From Anaerobutyricum hallii (GTDB taxonomy: Bacteria > Bacillota > Clostridia > Lachnospirales > Lachnospiraceae): a DNA stretch of 64,000 nucleotides. Position numbers and translations under genes: made by a program. Of the stretch, positions 1 through 9,630 are shown one piece after another. The stretch spans positions 1,886,001 to 1,950,000 of the forward strand of contig NZ_LT907978.1 in the NCBI RefSeq assembly GCF_900209925.1. The letters are read 5' to 3'. Below the pieces are notes generated by a model. The model was not told the DNA's origin and made no database searches. It worked only from the letters and a program-made list of their open reading frames with translations. The first letter of the stretch is position 1; every line of letters begins with the position of its first letter.

Positions 1-68
1 CATATTCATCACATTTTGTTAACCCTTTTTTAACAAAAAGAGTAATCTAATTAATATTTTTGTAATAT

Positions 69-818
69 TTACTCTTCCGGATGCTTTTCTTCAGCAATAT
101 CCCAGCCGACAGAACCTAATGGCTGAAGCTCTCCATCTTTTTTTAAATAGGTTTCCAGACGGTGATACTGAAATCCCATTGGATCATAATCATATCCAAG
201 ATATTTACAAAAAGCTTCCATAACAAGCTGTGGTTTTAAATTCTCTGCACTACCGGTAACCAGCTTCATAAAGATTCCTTCCTGTTTTAATGGAAGCCCC
301 GGAATAAGCGGTTCAGATTCATATTCACGAATATCAAGAATCAACGGTGCAATATCTACTTCTTTTTCCGAACGCTTCGTTTTCTTTATAACCGGAATCT
401 TCTCCTGAAGATAAAAAGGCTGGGTACGTTTTAAAAATGCATCTTTATAATAATAGCCTTCGCGAAATGTTACAAGATAATCTGCTGCCTCTGTTACTGC
501 CATACAGTTTTTCTCTTTTTCATCAATTTCTTTAAATTCAAGGACAGAAATCCCCTCATTCATTACCGCATTGATGCGTTTCAGCATTTCCTCACTGCTA
601 TAAGACCAGTCAAAAGAAATATCCGCATATTCTCCTTCACTGGTCATCCCAAGACCAAGCGGTGCAGCAAAACTCATAATCTGATGAGGACTCATTCCTT
701 TTGAAAAAGAAACAGGAAGCTCTGCACGCATCAATGCCTTTTGAAAATATCTTTGTACATCCAGATGTCCTATAAATTTCAGAACTCCTGTTTTAGTCCA
801 TTTTACTCTTACTTTCAT
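69..818 (-). CDS. TIGR03936/DUF2344 radical-SAM-associated protein
   Basis: About 250 aa. It matches the DUF2344 family that lies directly downstream of, or is fused to, TIGR03960 B12-binding/radical SAM proteins; the N-terminal pattern (KVRVKWTKTGVLKFIGHLD, then SKGMSPHQ) is typical. The biochemical role of the family is not settled. I chose the ATG at 818 because a strong GGAGGAGGT ribosome site precedes it; a longer reading frame to 869 starts well inside the upstream gene. It overlaps that gene by 26 bases, which suggests translational coupling. In related genomes ribonuclease G and rplU often follow, but that would lie outside the window. Confidence 0.85.
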   Translation of the reverse strand: MKVRVKWTKTGVLKFIGHLDVQRYFQKALMRAELPVSFSKGMSPHQIMSFAAPLGLGMTSEGEYADISFDWSYSSEEMLKRINAVMNEGISVLEFKEIDEKEKNCMAVTEAADYLVTFREGYYYKDAFLKRTQPFYLQEKIPVIKKTKRSEKEVDIAPLILDIREYESEPLIPGLPLKQEGIFMKLVTGSAENLKPQLVMEAFCKYLGYDYDPMGFQYHRLETYLKKDGELQPLGSVGWDIAEEKHPEE

Positions 819-2664
819 AGCAGACACCTCCTCCAAATCTTGCCGCTCCACAGCCGGAACATTTCTCACGACAGTTTGGGGTCACCTTTTCTGCCATCGC
901 GTTATTCCATTCACGTTTTAAAAATTCTTTTGTTACACCGATATCAATGAAATCCCATGGGAAGACTTCATCAAGCTCTCTCTTTCTTGTTGTATAGAAA
1001 TGATAATCAAGAGCATTTTCCTCCATCGTTTCCATCCAGGTATCATAATCAAAAAACTCTGTCCATGCATCATAGATACAGCCTTTTTTATAAACATCAT
1101 AAATCACTTTACAAATACGGCGGTCACCACGAGCAAGAATTCCTTCTAAAACTGTAGTCTTAGCATCATGCCACTTAAAAGACAGGCTACGATGATTATG
1201 CTGAATCTTAAATTCATCATTGACGATATGTGCTTTCTGCTTATATTCATCCTCCTCACACATCGATGCCCACTGGAATGGGGTAAATGGTTTTGGAACA
1301 AAGAACGAAGCACTTGCACCAACAGAAATACGGCCATGACGATATTCCGCATCCATACTATAGTAATTCATGGCGATCTTTTCAGCAAGATGAGCGATTC
1401 CTTTAATATCTTCCTCTGTTTCTGTTGGGAGTCCCATCATGAAATAAAGTTTTACTTTACTCCATCCTCCTTTAAATGCTTCCATTGCCCCATGAAGAAT
1501 CACTTCTTCTGTAAGCCCTTTATTAATGACGTCACGCATTCTCTGTGTTCCGGCTTCCGGAGCAAAAGTAAGGCTGCTCTTTCGTACATCCTGCACTTTG
1601 CTCATAACATCCAAAGAAAATGCATCGATTCTAAGAGATGGCAATGCGATATTAATATTCTTAGAACGATAATTATCAATCAGATAATTGCAAAGTTCTG
1701 GTAAATGACTGTAATCGCTTGAACTTAGGGAACTCAGAGAAATCTCGTCATTTCCAGTTCCTTTAATCCCGGTTGAAGCAAGTTTTTCAAGCATTGGAAG
1801 AGAACGTTCTCTTAACGGACGATAAATCATACCCGCCTGACAAAAACGGCAGCCCCTTGTACATCCACGTTGAATCTCAAGCACACAACGATCCTGCGTT
1901 ACTTTAATATAGGGAACAATCTGCTTTTCCGGATAAAAAGTATTGGATAAATCCATCTGTACCTGTTTTAAGATTGTTCTTGGGACATCCTCGTAAAGAG
2001 GTTCAAAAGAAGCAATCGTTCCGTCTTCATTATAAGTTGTCTCATAAAGAGAAGGAACATAAATACCCGGAATATGAGAAGCTTTCCGAAGAAATTCTTT
2101 ACGGCTTCCTCCATTTTGCTTATGTTCTTTATATAAATCCATCAGATCATAATATACTGTTTCACTTTCCCCGATATAAAACATATCAAAAAAGTCTGCA
2201 AGTGGCTCCGGATTATAAGTACAAGGTCCTCCACCAATAACAAATGGAGCATCTTCCCTTCTATCCTTCGCATAAATACCAATCTGACTCAGATCAAGAA
2301 CCTGCAAAATATTTGTATAGCACATTTCATACTGAATCGTGATTGCCAGAAAATCGAACATAAATACAGGGTCCTGACTTTCTAATGCAAAGAGCGGAAT
2401 ATTTTCCTCACGCATCACTTTATCAAGATCTACCCAAGGAGAAAATACACGTTCACAGTAGATATCATCCCTGCGGTTCATCTGATCATATATGATCTTC
2501 ATCCCTAAATGAGACATCCCGATCTCGTACACATCCGGGAAGCACATCGCAAACCTTATTTTCCCTTCCGGGTCTTTCCTTACCATGTTTACTTCATTCC
2601 CAATATAGCGTACTGGTTTCTCTATTTTTAGCAATATTTCATCGGTTAATGCTAAATTATTCAT
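793..2664 (-). CDS. TIGR03960 family B12-binding domain/radical SAM protein
   Basis: About 623 aa. A Rossmann-like B12-binding-type N-terminal region (roughly residues 15-190) precedes a radical SAM core with the 4Fe-4S motif CTRGCRFC near residues 268-275. The family resembles the YgiQ/MiaB-like group of radical SAM enzymes; its substrate is not established. The ATG at 2664 is preferred over 2679 because a GAAAGGG ribosome site sits at the right distance. A sigma-A promoter candidate lies upstream. It is transcribed with the overlapping DUF2344 partner, and the pair is a conserved clostridial module. Confidence 0.88.
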   Translation of the reverse strand: MNNLALTDEILLKIEKPVRYIGNEVNMVRKDPEGKIRFAMCFPDVYEIGMSHLGMKIIYDQMNRRDDIYCERVFSPWVDLDKVMREENIPLFALESQDPVFMFDFLAITIQYEMCYTNILQVLDLSQIGIYAKDRREDAPFVIGGGPCTYNPEPLADFFDMFYIGESETVYYDLMDLYKEHKQNGGSRKEFLRKASHIPGIYVPSLYETTYNEDGTIASFEPLYEDVPRTILKQVQMDLSNTFYPEKQIVPYIKVTQDRCVLEIQRGCTRGCRFCQAGMIYRPLRERSLPMLEKLASTGIKGTGNDEISLSSLSSSDYSHLPELCNYLIDNYRSKNINIALPSLRIDAFSLDVMSKVQDVRKSSLTFAPEAGTQRMRDVINKGLTEEVILHGAMEAFKGGWSKVKLYFMMGLPTETEEDIKGIAHLAEKIAMNYYSMDAEYRHGRISVGASASFFVPKPFTPFQWASMCEEDEYKQKAHIVNDEFKIQHNHRSLSFKWHDAKTTVLEGILARGDRRICKVIYDVYKKGCIYDAWTEFFDYDTWMETMEENALDYHFYTTRKRELDEVFPWDFIDIGVTKEFLKREWNNAMAEKVTPNCREKCSGCGAARFGGGVCYESKSKMD

Positions 2665-2775
2665 AAAATTCCCTTTCATTGTTGTTTATTTTTCACAAAA
2701 CATATATTTGCTTAAATTTTAATATTTAAGTGATTTTTAATGTGAATTCAAACAAATTTATGCATCAGTTTTTCT

Positions 2776-2804
2776 ATAATATCAAAAAAATTCACTTTTT
2801 GCAA
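2776..2804 (-). promoter_or_regulatory. Sigma-A promoter candidate for the radical SAM pair
   Basis: On the minus strand, TTGCAA (2799-2804) and TATTAT (2776-2781) are separated by 17 bases and point into the gene starting at 2664. The leader would be about 105 bases. Confidence 0.5.
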
Positions 2805-2926
2805 ATTCCAGACTCTTTAAAAGTATGTGGACTAAAAAGATCAACTGGATAAACGAACAAGAATAGTTATTTTTTATTTTCTCTTTTTTCTTTTGCTCCA
2901 AAGATATCTGATCAAACTACCCTGCC

Positions 2927-3862
2927 TTACTTCCGAGCACATTCTCCTTCACTTCCCCGCAGGATTCCCAGTCCATGTTCTAGATTTGGAAGCAGAAACT
3001 CTAAAGATTCCTTCACTGCTTTCGGACTGCCCGGAAGGTTAATAATCAATGTTCTTTTGCGGATTCCTGATACAGCACGACTAAACATGGCACGAGGGGT
3101 AATCGTCATAGAATAATTACGAATTGCTTCAGCAATTCCATTTGCCATACGATTGCAAACGGCAATCGTTGCTTCCGGTGTTCTGTCGCGTTCAGAAAAA
3201 CCTGTTCCACCCGTTGTAAAAATAACGTTCACCTGACGCTGGTCACTTAAACGCATGAGTTCTTTTTCTAAAAGGAGTTGTTCATCAGCAAGAAGAAGCG
3301 TTTCTTTTATATCATATCCTGCAGATTTTAGCATTTCTACAATAGCTGGCCCGCTTTTATCCTCCCTTTCTCCTGCTGCTCCTTTATCACTTAAAGTAAT
3401 CACTGCTGCTGTATACGGTCTGTCTGCTTTAGGTAAAATACAGGTAACTTCCTGACCGACTTTAATGTGTCCTCCCTCTACTACTTCTGCAAACACGCCT
3501 TCTCTTGGCATAATGCAGTCACCCATTTTTTTATAGATTACGCAATGATTATGACATTCTTTTCCAATCTGTGTCATTTCTAAAACAACATCGCCGATAA
3601 CAAAACGGGTGCCGACCGGCATCGCACTAAAATCAAAGCCCTCAACAATTAAGTTTTCGCCAAAAGATCCTGGATGGATATCTGCTCCTTTTGCCTTAAA
3701 TGCATCAACTTTTTCTTGGGAAAGAAGACTGATCTGACGATGCCATTTGCCGCCATGGGCATCACCTTCTATTCCCCAGTCTGCTATAATATTTGCTTCT
3801 TCGATGAAATGTTTTTGTACCCCTCTTTTCTCACTGATACAAATCCCAGTGATTTTTCCCAT
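2927..3862 (-). CDS. MOSC domain-MoaB/MogA fusion protein
   Basis: About 311 aa in two domains. Residues 1-140 are a MOSC sulfurase-type domain (GIEGDAHGGKWHRQISLL, and the GSFGENL motif). Residues 150-311 are a MoaB/MogA molybdopterin-binding domain (TLSDKGAAGEREDKSGP, TTGGTGFSERDRTPEAT, INLPGSPKA). The MoaB part is expected to adenylylate molybdopterin or act in a related step; the MOSC part is thought to handle sulfur for the cofactor. The ATG at 3862 has a GAGGAG site eight bases upstream; an earlier ATG overlapping the moaA stop has no good ribosome site. It is the last gene of a MATE-moaA-MOSC/MoaB run. Confidence 0.88.
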   Translation of the reverse strand: MGKITGICISEKRGVQKHFIEEANIIADWGIEGDAHGGKWHRQISLLSQEKVDAFKAKGADIHPGSFGENLIVEGFDFSAMPVGTRFVIGDVVLEMTQIGKECHNHCVIYKKMGDCIMPREGVFAEVVEGGHIKVGQEVTCILPKADRPYTAAVITLSDKGAAGEREDKSGPAIVEMLKSAGYDIKETLLLADEQLLLEKELMRLSDQRQVNVIFTTGGTGFSERDRTPEATIAVCNRMANGIAEAIRNYSMTITPRAMFSRAVSGIRKRTLIINLPGSPKAVKESLEFLLPNLEHGLGILRGSEGECARK

Positions 3863-3876
3863 AATATCTTCTCCTC

Positions 3877-4869
3877 TCATCCACCAATCTGCCCCATAAA
3901 ATGTTTTTCCGACACGCTTTTTACATCTTCAAAACAGTGCATCTGTGGTTTGTTTTTTATGCTTTCTATTAATATTTTTTGAATACTTTCCTGCCGTTTT
4001 TCTTTATGTTCCATCCGCAATGCAGGCTTTAATGCCCACCGCTGCTCGTAGCAGAGGCATGGCTTTATATCTCCTGTCGAAGTCATTCGGATACGGTTGC
4101 ATAAATTACAGAACTTTCCATGTATCGCACTGATAAAACCGATATTTCCCTTGAATCTTTCGATGGAATAATAAACAGCCGGTCCATTTCCATATATCCG
4201 AAAATCTTCTGTTAAATTGCCGTAATACCTCATGATTTTCTCTTTTAGCTCTTCGTTAGAAATACTTTGTGGTATATTTCCATAACCAATCGGCATCATT
4301 TCAATAAAACGTACACTTAATGGCAGATTTTTCGCAAGCTGGGTAAGTGGCAGCCACTCTTCCTCATTCATTCCTTTTTGTAAAACAGCGTTGATTTTTA
4401 CCGGAATACCAGACTCTACCGCCTTTGTAATGGATGCAAGAACAACTGATAATTTATCAAATCCTGTAACCTGTTTATATTTTTCTTTGTCTAATGTATC
4501 TAAGCTGATATTTACTGCATCAAGACCTGCCTGCATCAAACTTTCTAATTGTTCTCCCAGCAACAGACCATTTGTTGTTAATGTGACAACTTCTGTCCCC
4601 GGAATCTCTTTTATCATACGAATTAATTTAGAACATTCTCTTCTTACAAGCGGTTCCCCTCCCGTAATTTTAAAACGGGTAATCCCTAGCTTTACTGCCT
4701 CCTGACAGACTGCCGTAATCTCTTCATACGTAAGAATATCCTTCATTGGAATCCAGTCAGCCCCGTCCGGCATGCAGTAGCAGCAGCGAAGATTACAACG
4801 GTCAGTAATAGAAATCCGCATATAATTTATCTCTCTGCCGTAACTATCTCTTATCCCTGTTTTTATCAT
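3877..4869 (-). CDS. moaA: GTP 3',8-cyclase MoaA
   Basis: 330 aa, the usual MoaA length. The N-terminal radical SAM cluster motif CNLRCCYC uses Cys25, Cys29 and Cys32. A second, C-terminal cluster motif is visible (HGKFCNLCNRIRMTSTG, then PCLC). The protein ends in Gly-Gly, as MoaA needs for catalysis. It converts GTP to the cyclised intermediate that MoaC turns into cyclic pyranopterin monophosphate, the first step of molybdenum cofactor synthesis. The gene follows a MATE transporter by 15 bases and runs into the MOSC/MoaB gene, so the three are probably one transcript. moaC, moaE and moeA are not in the window. Confidence 0.95.
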   Translation of the reverse strand: MIKTGIRDSYGREINYMRISITDRCNLRCCYCMPDGADWIPMKDILTYEEITAVCQEAVKLGITRFKITGGEPLVRRECSKLIRMIKEIPGTEVVTLTTNGLLLGEQLESLMQAGLDAVNISLDTLDKEKYKQVTGFDKLSVVLASITKAVESGIPVKINAVLQKGMNEEEWLPLTQLAKNLPLSVRFIEMMPIGYGNIPQSISNEELKEKIMRYYGNLTEDFRIYGNGPAVYYSIERFKGNIGFISAIHGKFCNLCNRIRMTSTGDIKPCLCYEQRWALKPALRMEHKEKRQESIQKILIESIKNKPQMHCFEDVKSVSEKHFMGQIGG

Positions 4870-4884
4870 TATAAAAATACCTTT

Positions 4885-6276
4885 TTATCTATTTTTATCT
4901 TGCTTTGGCATATTTTTAAACTCAAGAAATGCCATGATAATAGTGACAACTGCTGATAAAAAGTCGGCAATCGGTCCACAATAAATACAGCCTTCAATTC
5001 CCATAAATCGTGGCAGAATCAAAAGCAATGGTATGAAGAAAATAATCTGTCTTGTAAGAGACAGGAAAATACCCTTTGCCGGCTTTCCGATGGATGTAAA
5101 GAACGTGGATGTAATTGGCTGCAAGGCATCTAACCAGATAAAGAATAAGAAGATACGGAAGAAGCGTACTCCAAATGTAAAATATTCTGGCTCTCCTGTT
5201 CCAAAAAGTCCAAGAATCTGTCTCGGGAAAATCTGAAACAGTACAAAAGAAAAAATAGAAATTATTACTCCTGTTAATGCTGCAAGTCTATATGCTTTAC
5301 GTACACGATCATACTTTTTAGCGCCGTAATTAAAACTCTCCACCGGCTGACTTCCCTGAGAAAGTCCGATTACAATAGAGAAAAATATCTGATTTACTTT
5401 AATTACGATTCCCGCACATGCCAGAGGAATCGCTTCTCCATAAATGGAAGATGCCCCATAAAAAGTCAATGAATTATTCATTACGATCTGCACGAGCATC
5501 ATAGCAATCTGATTAAAAAAAGAAGCCATACCTATCTGTGCAGTTCTTCCAATATATTTTATCTGTGGATAAAAATGCTCTTTTTTTAACGGAATCGTTT
5601 TAAAATGAAGCAGATAATGAATAACAATAATCGCAGAAATAATCTGTCCGATAATCGTCGCCCAGGCTGCTCCAGCCATTCCCCATCGAAAGACCATAAC
5701 AAATACCGCATCTAATATTGTATTAACAATCGCACCGACCAGATTACAAATCATCGCCATCTGTGGACTTCCATCCGCACGAATCAGATGACATCCTCCG
5801 GCTGTTAAAATCATAAATGGAAAACCGATTGCCGTAATACGTACATACGTCTGTGCATAGGGAAGTACGTCACCCGGAGCACCAAATCCTTTTAAAAGCG
5901 GCGTTAAAAATATCTCTGCAATTCCAAACAAGATTACACCGCTGCCGATCAGACATACAATAGCATTTCCAACAAAATATACTGCTCTTTCACTGCTTCC
6001 CCTTCCCATATTTAAATTAAAACAGGACGCACCACCGATACCAAACATTAAGGCAAGCGCAATGCAAGATGTTGTTAACGGAAACGCAACGTTCGTCGCC
6101 GCATTGCCAAGCGTACCGACTGCCTGTCCGATAAATAACTGATCAACAATATTATATAAAGCACTGACAATCATCGCAATAATACTTGGAACAGCAAACT
6201 TAACCATTAAAGAAGCGACAGAAGCCTCCCCCAATGGGTTTCCCGCCTGTATATTCTCTTTTTGTTCTTCACTCAT
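4885..6276 (-). CDS. MATE family efflux transporter
   Basis: About 463 aa, strongly hydrophobic, with the two-fold repeated MatE layout: the first repeat opens near MVKFAVPSIIAMIVSALYN, the second near AQIGMASFFNQIAMMLVQ. About 12 membrane segments are expected. The family exports cationic drugs or metabolites using Na+ or H+ gradients; the substrate cannot be inferred. The ATG at 6276 has AGAGGAG upstream and avoids a nine-residue basic extension. It precedes moaA by 15 bases and is likely the promoter-proximal gene of the molybdopterin cluster, although no molybdenum role is known for MATE proteins. Confidence 0.88.
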   Translation of the reverse strand: MSEEQKENIQAGNPLGEASVASLMVKFAVPSIIAMIVSALYNIVDQLFIGQAVGTLGNAATNVAFPLTTSCIALALMFGIGGASCFNLNMGRGSSERAVYFVGNAIVCLIGSGVILFGIAEIFLTPLLKGFGAPGDVLPYAQTYVRITAIGFPFMILTAGGCHLIRADGSPQMAMICNLVGAIVNTILDAVFVMVFRWGMAGAAWATIIGQIISAIIVIHYLLHFKTIPLKKEHFYPQIKYIGRTAQIGMASFFNQIAMMLVQIVMNNSLTFYGASSIYGEAIPLACAGIVIKVNQIFFSIVIGLSQGSQPVESFNYGAKKYDRVRKAYRLAALTGVIISIFSFVLFQIFPRQILGLFGTGEPEYFTFGVRFFRIFLFFIWLDALQPITSTFFTSIGKPAKGIFLSLTRQIIFFIPLLLILPRFMGIEGCIYCGPIADFLSAVVTIIMAFLEFKNMPKQDKNR

Positions 6277-6308
6277 ATTTCCTCTCCTCTTTTCGTACTG
6301 CATAAAAT

Positions 6309-6337
6309 GCGGCTGTCTTATCTAAACAGACAGCCAC
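6309..6337 (-). terminator. Intrinsic terminator after the ASKHA activator gene
   Basis: GGCTGTCT (6311-6318) pairs with AGACAGCC (6328-6335). On the minus strand the stem is followed by a short T-rich run. It separates the ASKHA gene from the MATE gene downstream. Confidence 0.6.
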
Positions 6338-6411
6338 TTTTATTATAGCATCAATTTTACAAAATAAACAAACAAATATTTAGATTCTCAGAAATTATTT
6401 CTTTTAATCTC

Positions 6412-8184
6412 TCACAGCGATTCCTCCACTGAAAAATTCATATTTTTGATATAACTTTCCATAAACTTTTTATTTTCTGCCAAAGATACATGTATACAAT
6501 TATTTGCAATATTTTTAGCCCGGACACGATAAGATTGATCCAACAAAAAGGACTGTACCCCCTGACCTGCTCCATTTCCTATTGAAATGATCTTCTCCCT
6601 GGATACCGGTGGCAAAAGTCCAATCGATAACGCATTATCTATATCAATATAATTGCCAAATGCTCCTGCTAATACAAGATAATCTATACTTTCCAGTGTG
6701 AGACCTGCCTCTTCTAATAAAGCCAGACAACCGGAACAAATCGAGCTTTTTGCCATCTGAATCTGACGGATATCTTTTTGAGAAATATAAACTGGATGCT
6801 CTCCTTCTGTAAAATAAAATGCCATATTATATTCTTCTGCTTCATGCAAATATCTTATCCATGGACTATATGGATTCATTCTTCTGCATTCATCCGGGTC
6901 AAGCAAGGTTCCCGTTTCATCAATTAAACCAGCTTTTCTAAGTTCTGCTACGGCATCAATAATTGCTGAACCACATAATCCCTGTGGCGTTCCTTCTCCG
7001 ATCACTTTGTAAGTAAGCTGATTATTTTTGAAGGAAACTTTCTCGATTGCCCCATTTGTTCCACGCATGCCACAGGCAATATTTCCACCTTCTAACGCCG
7101 GACCACAAGCCGTAGATGCTGCCAGAAACTTTGGAAATGTCCCTACCGCAAGTTCCCCATTCGTGCCAAGATCAACCATTAAATATATTTTATCCTTCTT
7201 CGTTAACGTAAGAAGTACGGATGTTGTATCTGCACCAACAAATCCACCCAATAACGGTAAAAACTCTACTACTGCATTTGGATTACAGCATAATCCCGTC
7301 TCTCTTCCTGTTACAACTACTTCTTCTTTTATAATATTGGCAAAAGGATTCACTCCAAGGAAATATGGATTCATCCCATAAAACAAGTGCTGCATCGTAC
7401 TGTTTCCACAAAGAACGACATGATAAATATTCTCTTTCAAATCTTGATACTCACTTCTTGCCTCTTCAAGCAGTTCATTCAATGTATCTATGACACAATC
7501 CCTTAATCTTTGCAGCATTTCGGGATTATCTCTTACACAGGAATTCCGCGTAATCACATCCGCTCCATAAGCTGTCTGTTTATTTAAAGCAGACTTTGTC
7601 GCAATTAATTCTCCTGTATTCAGATTATAAATATATACTGCAGCCGTTGTCGTTCCGATATCTGCCGCCACACCATAACAATACGGAGTAGTATCTCCTT
7701 CTTCCACTGCAGTAATCTCATCATTAAAATACACAAAGGTACAGCCAGTAAAATCAAGCGAAACATTCATCATCGAAAACTTTTGCATAACAGAAAGAGG
7801 TACTTTTTCAGTCTGCGAGAAAAACGTATTCTTTTCTCGCATCTTTTCGATAATTTCATCTTTGGTCACATATTTTTTAGAAACAGAAGGATGAAATTCT
7901 ATATTTAAAGGAGCTGCCTTTGTTAATACGACTGTCTCCTGCCTATAATCTGACTCCTTTAAGCAAATCTCCATATCCTCTGTAATCTCTGTCTGGCAGG
8001 CAAGAACTTCTTTAAAGTTCTCATCCGCTTTCCCTTTGATACGCACCCTGCATTTTCCACATGTGCCGTTCCCCCCACAGACAAGATTTAGTGGAAAACC
8101 TGCTAATTCACAAGCAGCAAATAATTTCCCTCCATCCACAGCAATCTTTTTGTTCTGATTTATAAAATAAATTTGATAACTCAT
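6412..8184 (-). CDS. ASKHA/DUF4445 ferredoxin-type reductive activator (RACo-like)
   Basis: 590 aa. An N-terminal plant-type 2Fe-2S domain uses Cys36, Cys42, Cys45 and Cys63 (C-X5-C-X2-C-X17-C). It is followed by the DUF4445 ASKHA ATPase-like domain (GVAADIGTTTAAVYIYNL, LMVDLGTNGELAVG, LAGAFGNYID). Relatives such as RACo and RamA use ATP to reduce inactive cob(II)amide in corrinoid methyltransferase systems. No corrinoid protein or methyltransferase gene lies beside it, so its client is unknown. A ClC-type channel gene starts upstream with a 41-base gap and could share its transcript. Confidence 0.88.
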   Translation of the reverse strand: MSYQIYFINQNKKIAVDGGKLFAACELAGFPLNLVCGGNGTCGKCRVRIKGKADENFKEVLACQTEITEDMEICLKESDYRQETVVLTKAAPLNIEFHPSVSKKYVTKDEIIEKMREKNTFFSQTEKVPLSVMQKFSMMNVSLDFTGCTFVYFNDEITAVEEGDTTPYCYGVAADIGTTTAAVYIYNLNTGELIATKSALNKQTAYGADVITRNSCVRDNPEMLQRLRDCVIDTLNELLEEARSEYQDLKENIYHVVLCGNSTMQHLFYGMNPYFLGVNPFANIIKEEVVVTGRETGLCCNPNAVVEFLPLLGGFVGADTTSVLLTLTKKDKIYLMVDLGTNGELAVGTFPKFLAASTACGPALEGGNIACGMRGTNGAIEKVSFKNNQLTYKVIGEGTPQGLCGSAIIDAVAELRKAGLIDETGTLLDPDECRRMNPYSPWIRYLHEAEEYNMAFYFTEGEHPVYISQKDIRQIQMAKSSICSGCLALLEEAGLTLESIDYLVLAGAFGNYIDIDNALSIGLLPPVSREKIISIGNGAGQGVQSFLLDQSYRVRAKNIANNCIHVSLAENKKFMESYIKNMNFSVEESL

Positions 8185-8225
8185 TTATACAATGCCTTTC
8201 GTTATATTTTTATATAAGAAACTCT

Positions 8226-9518
8226 TTACTCATAATCCTGTCCATCGAAGCTTTCATCTCCTGACTGGCGGTTAATGAACTTTGGATGATACTTGGAATA
8301 GACGATAATCTGCTCTTTATAAAGTCCATGATATCCGGAAAGCATATAGCTTATGGATATTGCAATTAAAATATAAGGAACTCCTTCAAAACCAAATAGC
8401 TCAAATCCTATGAGCATAGAAGCGATTGGACAGTTTGTTACGCCACAGAACAGGGCAAGCATTCCTGTTGCCGCACAAAGAGACGGAGAAATCCCAAAAA
8501 CATGTCCAAACAGGCATCCAAATGTCGCTCCTGTAAAAAAGGCTGGTACAATCTCGCCGCCTTTATATCCTGCTGCAAGGGTCAGGGCAGTTAATAACAT
8601 TTTTAAAAGAAAAGCATAGGCAGGAACACTTCCTTCAATCGCTTTGGCAATCATTTCTGTTCCTGCTCCATTATAATCATATGTACCTATCAGTAATGTC
8701 ATTCCAATGACAAGGAATCCTCCTGCCATAGCTCTTATATATGCATTTTTAAAAAACTTACTGTAAAATAAACCTGCTCCTTTTAAAAACAGGCAAAATA
8801 CAACACTTAATCCTGCACAAAAAATGCCCAGTAATACAATTTTAGCGCTGTTTAAAAAAGTAAGTTCTGGTATGCCATGAATCATGAATGCTTCCGGGTT
8901 GATTCCCATATTTACTGCAAAACGATTGGCCACGATTGAGGAAAAAACACATGGAACTAATGCTGCATAATGCATAATCCCAACACTGATCATTTCCATA
9001 GGAAAAATCGCTGCCGCAAGAGGTGTTCCAAATACAGCAGAAAAGGCTGCACTCATTCCACTCATCACCAGAAGCTTTCTGTCTCCCTCTTCAAATTTAA
9101 AAAGTCTGCCAATCGTGTTACCGATACTTGCTCCCATCTGAAGTGCTGCCCCTTCACGCCCGGCAGACCCACCAAATAAATGTGTGATAATCGTAGCTGC
9201 AAAAATAAGGGGAGCCATGTATGCTGGTACATCCTGGTCTTTCCCATGTACCGCTGTCATAATAATATTCGTTCCCTTATCCTGTCTCACTCCACAAAGG
9301 TGATACAACAATATGATTACAATTCCGCCAGCGGGTAAAAAATATAATAAAAATGGATACTCTCCCCGAAGCATGGTTACTTTTTTCAGACAAAAAGAAA
9401 ATGCACTGCTAAATGCCCCAACACCAACTCCCGTCAGACCTGCCATAAACAACCATAATGCACAGGTCTTTAAATTATAATAAATCTTTCTTAAATACCT
9501 CTCACCTATTTCTCGCAT
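8226..9518 (-). CDS. ClC family chloride channel/transporter
   Basis: 430 aa, multi-pass membrane protein. The ClC signature is present as GSAGREGAALQMG, where GREGP of the classic filter reads GREGA; a second anion-path stretch (GYKGGEIVPAFFTGATFGCLFG) and the C-terminal GCLFG/MLALFCG helices are also visible. It lacks cytoplasmic CBS domains and ends just after the membrane part. It could be a Cl-/H+ exchanger or a fluoride-type ClC; I cannot separate these by eye. The ATG at 9518 has an AGGAAGGA site. The 3' neighbour is the ASKHA gene. Confidence 0.88.
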   Translation of the reverse strand: MREIGERYLRKIYYNLKTCALWLFMAGLTGVGVGAFSSAFSFCLKKVTMLRGEYPFLLYFLPAGGIVIILLYHLCGVRQDKGTNIIMTAVHGKDQDVPAYMAPLIFAATIITHLFGGSAGREGAALQMGASIGNTIGRLFKFEEGDRKLLVMSGMSAAFSAVFGTPLAAAIFPMEMISVGIMHYAALVPCVFSSIVANRFAVNMGINPEAFMIHGIPELTFLNSAKIVLLGIFCAGLSVVFCLFLKGAGLFYSKFFKNAYIRAMAGGFLVIGMTLLIGTYDYNGAGTEMIAKAIEGSVPAYAFLLKMLLTALTLAAGYKGGEIVPAFFTGATFGCLFGHVFGISPSLCAATGMLALFCGVTNCPIASMLIGFELFGFEGVPYILIAISISYMLSGYHGLYKEQIIVYSKYHPKFINRQSGDESFDGQDYE

Positions 9519-9595
9519 ATTTTATTCCTTCCTCTTTCTTTTAAGAAAGTGTACTCTATTTGAATTTATATTGTCAAGTTCTGGCGAAAAAAGAA

Positions 9596-9624
9596 TTGAC
9601 ATCCTTTTTATTTCGTGATAAATT
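9596..9624 (+). promoter_or_regulatory. Sigma-A promoter of the leuA T-box transcript
   Basis: TTGACA at 9596-9601, a 17-base spacer, and TAAATT at 9619-9624. Transcription would start near 9631, just at the base of T-box stem I. Confidence 0.7.
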
Positions 9625-9630
9625 AAATCC

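Noticed and set aside
13..39. Terminator for the first gene (ATTTTGTTAA/TTAACAAAAA)
   Set aside because: Stem is AT-only and no T run follows on the minus strand; support is too weak for a feature.
1168..1704. 178-codon frame opposite the radical SAM gene
   Set aside because: Antisense shadow; the minus strand encodes a conserved enzyme across the region.
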